Origin: Ferruginibacter lapsinanis
GTDB lineage: Bacteria > Bacteroidota > Bacteroidia > Chitinophagales > Chitinophagaceae
DNA length: 64,000 nucleotides
Direction of reading: 5' to 3'
NCBI RefSeq assembly: GCF_020783315.1
Contig: NZ_CP086063.1
Span: forward strand, 2,344,501-2,408,500
Part shown: positions 53,552 to 62,752 of the stretch, piece after piece
How the letters are laid out: the number at the start of each line of letters is the position of its first letter
How positions within the stretch are numbered: the first letter of the stretch is position 1
Made by a program: the position numbers and the translations under genes
Notes under the pieces: generated by a model
Database searches by the model: none
Told to the model about the DNA's origin: nothing
What the model saw: the letters and a program-made list of their open reading frames with translations, nothing else

Positions 53552-54967
53552 TTATTGTAGTAGCCCTGCACTCCATTGCAGGGCATATATAGATTTGTAA
53601 TATTTTGTTTTTAAAACAATAAGTTTTTCTAAAGCTTCCAGACTTTTATTCTCACGACTGTTTATCAAGAATAAAGAGCTTTCTCCATTAAAAAATTTAA
53701 TCTCCTCTGCTTCCAGCATTTTTTGATAATTCGAATAATTTTTACTTTGTAGGATTACTTGCTCTTTCAACGTAATAAATTCGTTATAATAACTTTTGAT
53801 CTTCAACTCTATATATCGTCTTTTTTGCCCTAGTTCCAGTTTTGTTTCTTCGATTTTTAATTTCGCTTTTTTGTAATTTCCTCTTCCTTCAGATAACCTT
53901 ATGGGTATTTCAAATTTTACGTTGTATTGATAATTATTTTGAAATAAGGAAGCTTTAGAGATAGTATTTGCAAAATTGTACCCTTTGCCTAAATGGTTAT
54001 ATCTAAAATCAAGTTTGGGCAACAGGTCCTGAAATTTTAATTTCTTATCGATATTGAGTATGTCTAATTTGTACACATATTTTTTTAATTCGGGATGATA
54101 CTTGTCAGCCGTTGCTAACAAATCGGGTAATGATACATTGAAATTGGCGATAGCTGTTTCATTATCCCAATTATCCTGAGGGATAATGGTTTCCGGTAGT
54201 TGATACGGTTCATTATTTTTTAGCCATAAGTAGGCTGATAATTGCAGGCCTGTATTCTGAAACTCCAGCCAGGCATTGTTTTGCATTAATTGAAAATTTT
54301 GTAACTGAGCCAAAGCTTCAGTAGTATCTATTGCTGCTAATTCTCCATTGAAGAAAGATTTGCGAACCAGTTCCAATCGTTTTTGATTAGTCGCTACATT
54401 ATTTTTTATTACAACATACGTTTGATAAGTCTTCACCCATTGCCAATAAGTTTCTAAAGCATTTAATAAAAGATCATTAATGGCGGCTCTTTGTTCAACA
54501 CTGGCAAGCGAATTAAATATTTTAGCTTGTTGTAAGAAGGCCCTTCGTTTATCAATCAAAAGATTTTTTAGTATGGGGATATTAACACCAATGTAATTAC
54601 TTTGTCCCTTGCTTTGCGTAGGATCAACTCTATCCCCCGAAAGGTCTTCAGTTCCTGCTAAAATGTCTATCCCATACCAGGTGGGTATTTTAATTTCAGG
54701 AGAGATGTCCCTGTAATAATTAACGCCATCAAATGTTTTATCAGCTATATATGTATTAACAATAGGGTCGAAGCCTGCACGTGCAGTAATGATATCTGCT
54801 TTTGATTTGTCTATATTAATGCCGGCGAGTTTTGCAACAGGATGAAAATTTCGGACTAAATCCATTAGCTGCTCTGCATTCAACGTTTTAGTCGGCTGCT
54901 CTTGGGCAAAGCTATTGAGGCAAATGCATGTAACGATCAATAAAAATAAATTCCTATAAAGTGTCAT
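53552..54967 (-). CDS. TolC-family outer-membrane efflux protein
   Basis: 471 residues with signal peptide (LFLLIVTCICLNSFAQ). Two OEP repeats with long coiled coils: PVAKLAGINIDKSKADIITARAGFDP and the second near PELKKYVYKLDILNIDKKLKFQDLLPKLD. It forms the outer-membrane tunnel for the HlyD/ABC pair encoded upstream; its start overlaps the HlyD stop by one base. Confidence 0.92.
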   Translation of the reverse strand: MTLYRNLFLLIVTCICLNSFAQEQPTKTLNAEQLMDLVRNFHPVAKLAGINIDKSKADIITARAGFDPIVNTYIADKTFDGVNYYRDISPEIKIPTWYGIDILAGTEDLSGDRVDPTQSKGQSNYIGVNIPILKNLLIDKRRAFLQQAKIFNSLASVEQRAAINDLLLNALETYWQWVKTYQTYVVIKNNVATNQKRLELVRKSFFNGELAAIDTTEALAQLQNFQLMQNNAWLEFQNTGLQLSAYLWLKNNEPYQLPETIIPQDNWDNETAIANFNVSLPDLLATADKYHPELKKYVYKLDILNIDKKLKFQDLLPKLDFRYNHLGKGYNFANTISKASLFQNNYQYNVKFEIPIRLSEGRGNYKKAKLKIEETKLELGQKRRYIELKIKSYYNEFITLKEQVILQSKNYSNYQKMLEAEEIKFFNGESSLFLINSRENKSLEALEKLIVLKTKYYKSIYALQWSAGLLQ

Positions 54968-56289
54968 TATTTTTTTGTTTTATCTGTTTCTTTCTTGTCT
55001 TTTGTTGAGTAATAATCAGGAGGGAATCCATTGATGTTGCGCCATAGCTCATACCAAATGGGTACATCCTTTAGTAAGGCAATTCCCTGTGCACCGCTGC
55101 CGATTTTTAATTGACTCGGCCATTTTTTATCGGCCGTATCTTCTGCCACTAATACTCTGAACATACCATTAGGACTAATGCTGTTTTCATAAGCTATTAT
55201 CTTTCCGCCGAATGTACCATAGCTGCCTTCCGGCCAACCACTAAATACTATTGCAGGAAATCCATCAAACATGAATCGTACCTTTTGTCCCACATTTATT
55301 AACGGAAGATCAATGGGACGTATATACATTTCCACGGCATAGTTTACTTTGTCCGGAACAATAACAGTTATACGTTCTCCTTCTTTTAATATCTCACCGA
55401 TACCTGATTTTTTTGCTTGAACTATTTGACCATCCTGCGGAGCAAGAATGATATACATCCCATTTCTAATCGTATAGTTACTTACCATATTTTCAAGTTT
55501 AGCCACATCACTTTCTTCATTAGCTACCATGCTTAGACTTTGAAACCTATCACCTTCTGTTTTCCCAATTTTTTCTGCGTAATCCTGCTCCACACTATTT
55601 TGTTCAATTTTTACATTTGTAGTTTCTTGTTGTGTTTGTGCCAGCTTATTTTCTATCATTATTTTTTTTGCCAGCGCATTTTGATATGATAAATTTCTTT
55701 GTTGCAATTGCGTTTTAGAGACAAGTCCGTCAGTAAACATTTTTTGTTGTCTTTCATATTGATCTTTTGCTAGGGAATATTCGTTTTCTGCGGCGAAGAG
55801 TTCAGCTTTTTCCCCTTTCAATTTACTTTCTAATTGAGAGAGCTTGTTTCTCAATTGCTCTATCTTTAATTTTTTAGCTTGATTGAGCGCTTCTATCTGT
55901 GTTTCTGTTGTATTGATCTTACCCTGATAATAACTGATCGCTCCTTTTTTTGCATTCATCTGTTCTTTGGTTCTGTTGATCAAGTTAGGATCCAGATAGT
56001 CTTCTTTTATTTCAGAAATTTGGAGTATAGTGTCTCCCTTCTTTACAAAATCTCCCTCTTTGACCCACCACTTAACTATTTTACCTGGTATAGGAGAGTT
56101 GATCTCCTGTGGTCTTTGTTCCTGATAAAGAGAAGTGATATTGCCGGTAGCCTTTATATTTTGCGTCCAGGGTAAAAATAGTATCAAAATAAAAAATAGC
56201 ATGATACCGATGAACCAATATTTAACCTTGCTCTTTTTATTCCCTCTGTAAATAATATTATATGCTTGTAATGGAATATTCTTATTCAT
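54967..56289 (-). CDS. HlyD-family membrane fusion protein
   Basis: 440 residues from ATG 56289. One membrane helix at about 25-45 (WFIGIMLFFILILFLPW), a lipoyl-like barrel part starting INSPIPGKIVKWWVKEGDFVKKGD, a long coiled-coil hairpin (about 105-250, rich in K, Q, E), and the second barrel half IILAPQDGQIVQAKKSGIGEILKEGE. It bridges the ABC protein and TolC in a type-I-secretion-like exporter. The substrate is not evident; no peptide or hydrolase gene lies alongside. Confidence 0.92.
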   Translation of the reverse strand: MNKNIPLQAYNIIYRGNKKSKVKYWFIGIMLFFILILFLPWTQNIKATGNITSLYQEQRPQEINSPIPGKIVKWWVKEGDFVKKGDTILQISEIKEDYLDPNLINRTKEQMNAKKGAISYYQGKINTTETQIEALNQAKKLKIEQLRNKLSQLESKLKGEKAELFAAENEYSLAKDQYERQQKMFTDGLVSKTQLQQRNLSYQNALAKKIMIENKLAQTQQETTNVKIEQNSVEQDYAEKIGKTEGDRFQSLSMVANEESDVAKLENMVSNYTIRNGMYIILAPQDGQIVQAKKSGIGEILKEGERITVIVPDKVNYAVEMYIRPIDLPLINVGQKVRFMFDGFPAIVFSGWPEGSYGTFGGKIIAYENSISPNGMFRVLVAEDTADKKWPSQLKIGSGAQGIALLKDVPIWYELWRNINGFPPDYYSTKDKKETDKTKK

Positions 56290-56299
56290 TGGCCTCAAT

Positions 56300-57967
56300 T
56301 TAATTGTTGTTCAATATTTTTATTTCGCCATTATTTAATACAATTATTTGATCACATTTTTTAGCAAAGCTCATATCGCTGGTGGTAACAATAATGGTAG
56401 CATTATTCGGTTTGCTCAAGAGATAATCATTCAATACATCTTTATTGTGATTTTCTAACCCCTGACAAGGGTCATCTACAATTATTAAATACGGATGGTG
56501 ACATAAAGCTCTTAGCAATAATATTTTTTTTGTGATGCTATTGGGGAGTCGTTTACCATTAATGTCGATCACTGTTTCAAAACCTAAAGGAAGATTCTGT
56601 AGAAATTGTTCAAAGCCTACTTTTTTAGCCACCATAATTATTTTTTCAGGAGTAATATCTGCTCTTCCCATGCTAATGTTTTCCAGTACTGTGCCCGTAA
56701 ATATTTCCTGATGATTAAAATAAAAGCCTATTTTTTTTCTTAGTGAAGCCAATTGATAATTGTTTATAGAGATATTGTTAATTAAAAAAATGCCATCGTA
56801 CTCTTTATAACTGCCACTCAATACCTTCAGTAATGTTGTTTTTCCTGATCCTTCATCTCCCATGATTGCGATAGAACTATTAGGTTTTATTTTAAGATTT
56901 ATATTTTTCAATACTGTGTTTCCATCCGGATATTTCAGGTTAAAATCTATCAATTCTAAACCGATATTTTCTGCTGTTAACTCCATACTTCCATCTTGTT
57001 CGGAATAGTTCTCGGTAACACTATCAAGTTTTTCCATTCCTGTCATTACATCATACACACTGTCCAGGCTTTTTATTATTTTTTCTGTTGCACTGATGAT
57101 TGTGAGAATGACAATTTCTGCGGCAATAAATTCTCCGATATTTAATTTCTGATTCACTAAAAGATATACACCCGCAGATAATAATATGGCTGTAATTAAT
57201 ACTTTGAAGCCAACCAAGGTCTTATACTGAAACAATAAAACTTTAAAGTGATCGGTTCTTGAACTTAGGTATCCAACGACCAATTTATCTGTTTTGCTTA
57301 CATCAAGATGTGCATCCTGACTGAATTTAAATGATCTTACTGTTCTAGCCATTTCCTGTAACCATGATACTAGTTCATATTTATAGGTACTTTCCTGTAG
57401 ACTGGTCTTTAATCCATTATTGCTGGTCAATTTCAAGATCATCCACAGGGTTAACAATAAAATAAATCCGAAGGCTATGAATAGGGGATGGTAGAGGGCC
57501 AGAAGAATTAGTCCAAATAAGATTTGTATAATGGCAGTAGGTATTTCCAATAATAACTTTGAAATGCCTTTTTGTAAACTAAGTGTATCGAAAAAACGAT
57601 TTACTTTTTCAGGCAGGTAATAATTGTCAGTTTTGTAGAGGTCGAATTTGGGTATCTTATCTGTAAAGTTAAAGGCATAACGAGTGAATATTTTTTGTTG
57701 TATTTTTTCAATGATTCGCATTTGGTTTATCTGTAAAACGCCTACTATAAATACCCCCAATACTACCAGTATCAATAAAACATAGATGGAAGTAACCATC
57801 GAAGCTCCAAGGACAAAACCAATGATTGATTGTACTCCAACCGGCACACTTAGCTGTACCAAACCGCTTAAGATAGCATAAAAATAAATCGCTATCAGAT
57901 CGCTTTTATCTGTATTTATGAGTTGCCAAAACCTATTAAGGGCACTTCTTTTTTCCATAATTACCAT
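56300..57967 (-). CDS. ABC exporter, fused membrane and ATPase domains, degenerate ATPase motifs
   Basis: 555 residues. Six membrane helices lie at about 25-310, with no N-terminal peptidase domain. The ATPase domain has Walker A GDEGSGKTTLL near 370 and a Q-loop FYFNHQEIF. The signature is LPNSITKKI instead of LSGGQ, Walker B reads YLIIVDDPCQ with Asp in place of the catalytic Glu, and the H-loop His is replaced (VTTSDMS). I recall a Bacteroidota subgroup with LPKS in place of LSGGQ, so this is likely a lineage trait rather than decay. The frame is intact. ATG codons at 57967 and 57958 are both possible. Confidence 0.88.
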   Translation of the reverse strand: MVIMEKRSALNRFWQLINTDKSDLIAIYFYAILSGLVQLSVPVGVQSIIGFVLGASMVTSIYVLLILVVLGVFIVGVLQINQMRIIEKIQQKIFTRYAFNFTDKIPKFDLYKTDNYYLPEKVNRFFDTLSLQKGISKLLLEIPTAIIQILFGLILLALYHPLFIAFGFILLLTLWMILKLTSNNGLKTSLQESTYKYELVSWLQEMARTVRSFKFSQDAHLDVSKTDKLVVGYLSSRTDHFKVLLFQYKTLVGFKVLITAILLSAGVYLLVNQKLNIGEFIAAEIVILTIISATEKIIKSLDSVYDVMTGMEKLDSVTENYSEQDGSMELTAENIGLELIDFNLKYPDGNTVLKNINLKIKPNSSIAIMGDEGSGKTTLLKVLSGSYKEYDGIFLINNISINNYQLASLRKKIGFYFNHQEIFTGTVLENISMGRADITPEKIIMVAKKVGFEQFLQNLPLGFETVIDINGKRLPNSITKKILLLRALCHHPYLIIVDDPCQGLENHNKDVLNDYLLSKPNNATIIVTTSDMSFAKKCDQIIVLNNGEIKILNNN

Positions 57968-58001
57968 ATTTCAAACAAAAGTATTAAAACTTCTTCAAAT
58001 G

Positions 58002-58014
58002 ATAGTAATACTAT
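58002..58014. promoter_or_regulatory. palindrome in the exporter/TetR divergent spacer
   Basis: ATAGTA-A-TACTAT is a perfect palindrome midway between the divergent ABC exporter and TetR-type genes. A related AGTAT-ATGA-ATACT lies about 30 bases on. A candidate operator for the TetR-type protein. Confidence 0.4.
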
Positions 58015-58082
58015 TGTCAATAATTGTTAAAGTTTTTATAAGTATATGAATACTATTTATTTTATTGTCTTAACAGGAAGAG

Positions 58083-58767
58083 ATGTTTGCTCTGGATTTT
58101 AAGTTGTCTTTTTATGTTAATGAAGCCATTTATCTGCGTAATCCTGAAAGCAGGGATGTAGGTAAGAAAATAGTAAAACAACGTATTGATCTGATAAATG
58201 AATTAGGTTTTGAAAATTTTACTTTTAAAAAATTAGCGATAGAGGTGGGAACCACAGAAGCCATCATTTGCAGATACTTCGAAAATAAACGCCGATTATT
58301 ACTTTATATCATAAGCTGGTATTGGTGTTTCATGGATTTTTTACTTGATTGTCAGTTGCAAAATGTTACGGATAATAAACAAAAATTAAGATCCATTATT
58401 CGTTTACTTACACATGAATTACCTGAAAGTTCTGGTGGTGTAGATTACAATAAAAGTATCTGACTCAAATCGTGATATCTGAAAGCAGTAAGGTTTATTT
58501 ATAAAAGATGTTGCTGAAATTAATAAAAATGAGGTGTTTAAGCCTTATAAAGATCTTTGTGCAAAAATAGCTGAGGTGATTTTGGCTTATAATAAGAAAT
58601 ACGCTTATCCGAAATCACTTAGCAGTACACTTATTGAAACTGCCCACCATCAACAATTTTTCAGTCAATATTCACCAAGACTTACTGATGCGCAAACAAA
58701 GAATAAACACGAATTTGCTGGAAAATTTCTCGAAGATTTTATCTTTAAAATCTTAGGTAATAATTAG
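58083..58767 (+). pseudogene. TetR-family regulator, broken by two frameshifts
   Basis: Frame 1 (58083-58463) encodes an HTH region GFENFTFKKLAIEVGTTEAIICRYFENKRRLL and ends prematurely after GGVDYNKSI. The continuing homologous-looking protein switches to another frame (KYLTQIVISESSKVYL, about 58454-58488) and then to a third (IKDVAEINKNEVFKPYKDL onward, to 58767). Each switch equals loss of one base, at AAAA near 58452 and at TTT near 58499, both homopolymers. So it is either a recent pseudogene or two sequencing deletions. It diverges from the exporter operon, which it would regulate. Confidence 0.8.
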
Positions 58768-58792
58768 CCTAATTATTAATACATAGAAATAA

Positions 58793-58830
58793 AAAAAGCG
58801 TTGTAAAATATTGATTTACAGCGCTTTTTA
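58793..58830. terminator. bidirectional terminator hairpin
   Basis: AAAAAGCGTTGTAAA pairs with TTTACAGCGCTTTTT (one G-T). It serves the TetR-type gene and, on the other strand, the tRNA-Leu/hscB side. Confidence 0.75.
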
Positions 58831-58842
58831 GTTTTTTATTTG

Positions 58843-58926
58843 TGCCCACGAAAGGAATCGAACCTTCACGCCCTTGCGAACGGCAGATTTTGAGTCTGCT
58901 GCGTCTACCAATTCCGCCACATGGGC
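58843..58926 (-). tRNA. tRNA-Leu (CAA)
   Basis: Class II tRNA of 84 bases on the minus strand. Acceptor GCCCATG/CGTGGGC, anticodon loop CTCAAAA (CAA), long variable arm, T-loop TTCGATT, discriminator A as expected for leucine. Confidence 0.96.
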
Positions 58927-58961
58927 AACTTTAAACCGTTGAATTGGGCTGCAATATTACG

Positions 58962-59441
58962 TTAATCATTCATTCTGTCCAAAATACGCTGTAAGTATTT
59001 TTTCTTAAAGTAGTATTCTTTTACTTTCAACAGCTTATCTGTAGTAATAGTGGCATCGTTGTAATTTTCAATGATATCCTTTACTTCGTTATAAATATCG
59101 TTTTCTCTGGATCTTATAGCTTTTTCAGAGTCTTCTGAGAGTTCTTCATTCAATTCCATCATCTCCATTAAAAAATCGGGAGGCAATTGGTATTTTTCTT
59201 CTTCCTCCAATAACCCTTTTAATTGCAGTACATATTTTATCGTCAAATCAAGATCCTGTAATATTTTAAACCCTTTATTGATGTCAGATGATTTTTGCAG
59301 TGCTTCCGATTGCTCGTCCTCATCAGATTGTGAAAAAAAATCTGGATGATATTTTTTCTGCAGGTCAAAATATTTTTTAGGCAAACTTTTTTTGTCTGGC
59401 TGCAGGCTTACCGGTATATCAAATAATTCAAAATAATTCAT
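58962..59441 (-). CDS. hscB: Fe-S assembly co-chaperone HscB
   Basis: 159 residues from ATG 59441. J-domain with HPD in KKYHPDFFSQSD near residue 33, then the HscB C-terminal helical domain (KGFKILQDLDLTIKYVLQLKG, LLEEEEKYQLPPDFLMEMMELNEEL). It stimulates HscA and brings IscU. A perfect -7 box TATATTTG (59452-59445 on this strand) ends four bases before the ATG, implying a leaderless mRNA. The only HscA gene in view is at 41247. Confidence 0.93.
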   Translation of the reverse strand: MNYFELFDIPVSLQPDKKSLPKKYFDLQKKYHPDFFSQSDEDEQSEALQKSSDINKGFKILQDLDLTIKYVLQLKGLLEEEEKYQLPPDFLMEMMELNEELSEDSEKAIRSRENDIYNEVKDIIENYNDATITTDKLLKVKEYYFKKKYLQRILDRMND

Positions 59442-59569
59442 ACGCAAATATACTTGAATGATCGAACACAGATGACAGAGATTGTTATGGATAAACTCAG
59501 ATATTTCCGTTAAAATCTGTTTTAATCCTTATCATTCGTATTTCTGTTAAATTCCGTAAATTACAATTG

Positions 59570-60766
59570 ATGCTTACCATTGGTTTAATAAAAGAAGGAA
59601 AAATACCTGCAGATAATCGGGTTGCACTTACCCCTGCACAGTGTAAATGGATACAGCAGCACTTTCCGCATGTGAAAATAATAGTACAGCAATGCGATCA
59701 CAGATGTTTTACCAATAAAGAATATGAAAGAGCTGGTATTTCATTGCTACAGGATGTGTCGGATTGTGATATTTTATTAGGTATTAAAGAAGTGCCTGTT
59801 GAACAATTGATCGCAGATAAGACCTACCTTTTCTTTTCACATACAAAAAAATTACAGCCCAATAATCAACAGCTATTTAAAACGATCATCAATAAAAAAA
59901 TAACTTTAATAGATTACGAATGTCTTGAACATGATGATGGACAGCGTATCATTGGTTTTGGTTTTTTTGCCGGCGTGGTAGGCGCTCATAATGGCATGAT
60001 GGCTTACGGAAATCGTACCGGTTATTTCAAGCTGGGCAGAGTGTTTGAAAGTAAAGATTATCGTCAGTTGATACATACTTATTTTGGAGTAAGATTACCG
60101 AATGTCAAAGTGGCTGTAACCGGTAGTGGAAGAGTTGCGCATGGTGTAGTGGAAGTGATGAATTTAATGGGGGTCACAGAGGTGGAGCCGGACGAATACC
60201 TGGAGAAGAAATTTACTTACCCGGTGTATGTATTGTTGAAGGGGGCAGACCTATATACACATAGAGAATCTAAAACGTATGGCAGGAATGACTTTCATCA
60301 GTATCCTGAAATGTATCGCAGCAGATTTTTGCCTTATACAAGATGTACAGATATTTTAATGAATGGTGTTTACTGGAGTGAACATGCTCCTCGTTTGTTT
60401 GAGGTAAATGATATTGACGATTCTTTTTCAATTGAAACCATTGCAGATATTACAGATGACCTGAATGGTTCTGTTCCAATTAATTTAGGAGATCAAAGTA
60501 TTACAGACCCTGTGTATGGGGTAGATAGAATTACTCATAAAAAAACGGCGCCTTATTTAAAGTCTTCAATAGATGTGATGGCTGTTGGAAATTTACCAAA
60601 TGAATTACCCAGAGATGCCAGTCGATATTTTGGTGAGCAACTGATAAAATTTGTGCTGGAAGATCTGATCAAAGGAGGCAGCGCAATCATTGATAAAGCT
60701 ACATTGGTTAAAAAGGGGCAAATAACTACAACATATCTGTACATGAAAGAATATGGAGGGTTATAA
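59570..60766 (+). CDS. saccharopine dehydrogenase (LYS1-like) / alanine dehydrogenase-family protein
   Basis: 398 residues from ATG 59570. N-terminal domain: IGLIKEGKIPADNRVALTP with the conserved Lys and Arg; Rossmann part: VKVAVTGSGRVAHGVVEVMNLMG near residue 190. The protein has the arrangement of NAD-dependent saccharopine dehydrogenase (lysine-forming) rather than alanine dehydrogenase, with SSIDVMAVGNLPNELPRDAS near 340. In Bacteroidota the role may be lysine degradation or synthesis; not decided here. Its 3' end overlaps the next gene by 6 bp. Confidence 0.85.
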   Translation: MLTIGLIKEGKIPADNRVALTPAQCKWIQQHFPHVKIIVQQCDHRCFTNKEYERAGISLLQDVSDCDILLGIKEVPVEQLIADKTYLFFSHTKKLQPNNQQLFKTIINKKITLIDYECLEHDDGQRIIGFGFFAGVVGAHNGMMAYGNRTGYFKLGRVFESKDYRQLIHTYFGVRLPNVKVAVTGSGRVAHGVVEVMNLMGVTEVEPDEYLEKKFTYPVYVLLKGADLYTHRESKTYGRNDFHQYPEMYRSRFLPYTRCTDILMNGVYWSEHAPRLFEVNDIDDSFSIETIADITDDLNGSVPINLGDQSITDPVYGVDRITHKKTAPYLKSSIDVMAVGNLPNELPRDASRYFGEQLIKFVLEDLIKGGSAIIDKATLVKKGQITTTYLYMKEYGGL

Positions 60767-61483
60767 ATAGAGGTAATAATCTTTTAATAGTTCAACAAAA
60801 TTTTCTGTGTACTCGTTGTTGCTGTTCTTTATAGATAATTCTGCAGATATAAATTCTCGCTCACTTCTTGAAAAGAATAACATACTTCTGAAGAAGTCAT
60901 GTGATGGCGTTTGCTGTACAGATATTTTTTCCTGTAAATGAAAGCCTGTTTTTTTTGCCTGGCCGATAAAATATTCCGAACGATGATAGGGTAGCAGGAT
61001 GGCAAATGATCCTTCCGAGGATAAATTGATATCAACGATTTGTATGAGTTGATCCAACGTTAGCGTTGTATCATGTTTGGCCGCATTTATTTGTTGATTA
61101 TCGGACCTTAGATCATTGCCGAAAAAAGGAGGGTTGGAGAAAATAAAATCGTATTTCTTTTCTGCTTGAAATTGTAATGCATCTGTACAGTGTATCTGTA
61201 AACGATTACACCAGGGTGTATTGGTGAAATTTTCTTTTGCCTGCTGGTAAGCGTCCTGATCTATTTCAATAGCATCAATAGTGGTGTTGCACTTTTGTGC
61301 CAGCAGTATGCTTAATAAACCAGTGCCAGATCCAATATCCAGACTACTTCCCGGTTGAACTTCTTTTTTCGAGATCCTGTCTGCAATATATCCCCCGAAT
61401 AAACAAGCATCCGTACACACTTTCATGGCACATTTATCCTGATGGATGGTGAATTGTTTGAATTGGAAATAATTGTTAGACAC
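60761..61483 (-). CDS. trmN6: tRNA1(Val) (adenine(37)-N6)-methyltransferase
   Basis: 240 residues. SAM-binding motif SLDIGSGTGLLSILLAQ near residue 47, acidic EID at the end of strand 2, and catalytic FSNPPFF near 113 with the following GNDLRSDN. FQFKQFTIHQDKCAMKVCTDACLFGGY matches the YfiC/TrmN6 N-terminus. It methylates A37 of tRNA-Val. Confidence 0.92.
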   Translation of the reverse strand: MSNNYFQFKQFTIHQDKCAMKVCTDACLFGGYIADRISKKEVQPGSSLDIGSGTGLLSILLAQKCNTTIDAIEIDQDAYQQAKENFTNTPWCNRLQIHCTDALQFQAEKKYDFIFSNPPFFGNDLRSDNQQINAAKHDTTLTLDQLIQIVDINLSSEGSFAILLPYHRSEYFIGQAKKTGFHLQEKISVQQTPSHDFFRSMLFFSRSEREFISAELSIKNSNNEYTENFVELLKDYYLYL

Positions 61484-61489
61484 TGCGTT

Positions 61490-61597
61490 TAATAGTTTAA
61501 CGGTTAAATCGTTTACTGGTTTAGACTGTTTAATGACAGCAGTTCATTTGTCTTAAAACTGCTCACAACATTAAACGATATAAACCCTTAAACGGGT
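61490..61597. repeat. TTTAACGGTTTAAA-word intergenic dyad
   Basis: Words GTTTAATAGTTTAACGG, AATCGTTTACTGGTTTAG on the left and TTAAACGATATAAACCC, TTAAACGGG on the right. The same vocabulary as the elements at 16755, 17640 and 21271. It lies between tsaD and trmN6. Confidence 0.6.
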
Positions 61598-61598
61598 A

Positions 61599-62642
61599 TC
61601 ACCATTCCGCTCTTGCACTCGGAGAAACACTCAGATCAGCAAAATCGTTTTCCATGTATTTATAATAGGCGGTGATGGCTATCATCGCTGCATTATCGGT
61701 GCAATATTCGAATGAAGGAATGAAAGTACGCCAGCCCATCTTTACGCCAGTTTCTTTTAAAGCCTTACGCAAACCACTGTTAGCACTAACACCACCGGCA
61801 ATGCATACATCTTTTACACCTGTTTCCTTTGCTGCTTTTTTTACTTTATTCAGTAAGATACTGATGATCCTATCCTGTACGCTGGCACAGATATCCGGCA
61901 GGTTTTCTTCAATGAATTTTTTTCTTTCTTCTTCAGTTACTTTAAACTCTTCTTTGTATACATTGGTTGTGCCGGCATTTTGTAAAAAATATAAAATAGA
62001 TGTTTTTAATCCACTGAAACTGAAATTTAATCCAGGTATCTGTGGCTCCGGAAATTTAAAACGTTGTGCATTTCCGTTAGCAGCGTATTTATCTATTAAA
62101 GGGCCACCGGGGTAGGGTAGGCCTAATAATTTGGCTGTTTTATCAAAGGCTTCTCCTGCGGCATCGTCAATCGTTTCGCCGATCACTTTCATTTTTACCG
62201 GAGACTCACAAAAAACGATCTGTGTATGCCCGCCACTTACAGTGAGGCACAGAAATGGGAATGCAGGTCTCTCTTCAGCAATTAAATTGGCAATTACATG
62301 TGCCTGCATATGGTGTACAGCAATCAACGGTTTATCTAATGCCAATGCCAATGATTTGGCGAACTGTGTTCCTACCAGCAAAGAGCCGATCAAGCCGGGA
62401 GCTTGTGTAAACGCTATGGCATCAATTGATTCTAAGTTGCAGTTGGCAGTTTTTAATGCAGCATCAACCACAGGTACAATATTTTGTAAATGAGCCCTGC
62501 TGGCTAATTCCGGTACAACACCACCATATTTTTCATGTACCGTTTGATTGGCAATAAAATTTGATAATATCTTGCCGTTGCGGCAAACCGATGCAGATGT
62601 TTCATCGCAGCTGGATTCGATAGCTAAAATAGTAATGTCCAT
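61599..62642 (-). CDS. tsaD: tRNA N6-threonylcarbamoyladenosine transferase
   Basis: 347 residues. ATPase fold of the ASKHA class: LAIESSCDETSASVC at the start, metal-binding HHMQAH near residue 110, LTVSGGHTQIVF near 134, and VCIAGGVSANSGLR near 275. It transfers the threonylcarbamoyl group to A37 of ANN-decoding tRNAs. ESSCDETS includes the usual N-terminal phosphate loop. Confidence 0.97.
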   Translation of the reverse strand: MDITILAIESSCDETSASVCRNGKILSNFIANQTVHEKYGGVVPELASRAHLQNIVPVVDAALKTANCNLESIDAIAFTQAPGLIGSLLVGTQFAKSLALALDKPLIAVHHMQAHVIANLIAEERPAFPFLCLTVSGGHTQIVFCESPVKMKVIGETIDDAAGEAFDKTAKLLGLPYPGGPLIDKYAANGNAQRFKFPEPQIPGLNFSFSGLKTSILYFLQNAGTTNVYKEEFKVTEEERKKFIEENLPDICASVQDRIISILLNKVKKAAKETGVKDVCIAGGVSANSGLRKALKETGVKMGWRTFIPSFEYCTDNAAMIAITAYYKYMENDFADLSVSPSARAEW

Positions 62643-62654
62643 TCAACAAATTTG

Positions 62655-62735
62655 ATAAAAGATGCACAAAGGTATGCCGTACAAGAGTGCGACGCAACAA
62701 TGCTGCCATGAAAATCTGTTGCCGGTTGTATAAAT
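62655..62735. repeat. GAGTGCGACGCAAC dispersed repeat, copy 3
   Basis: GGTATGCCGTACAAGAGTGC continuing GACGCAACAATGCTGCCATG, matching copies near 21355 and, inverted, 25565. It fills the spacer between the MacB-like permease and tsaD. Confidence 0.6.
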
Positions 62736-62752
62736 ATAAAAAACGTAGTTTT

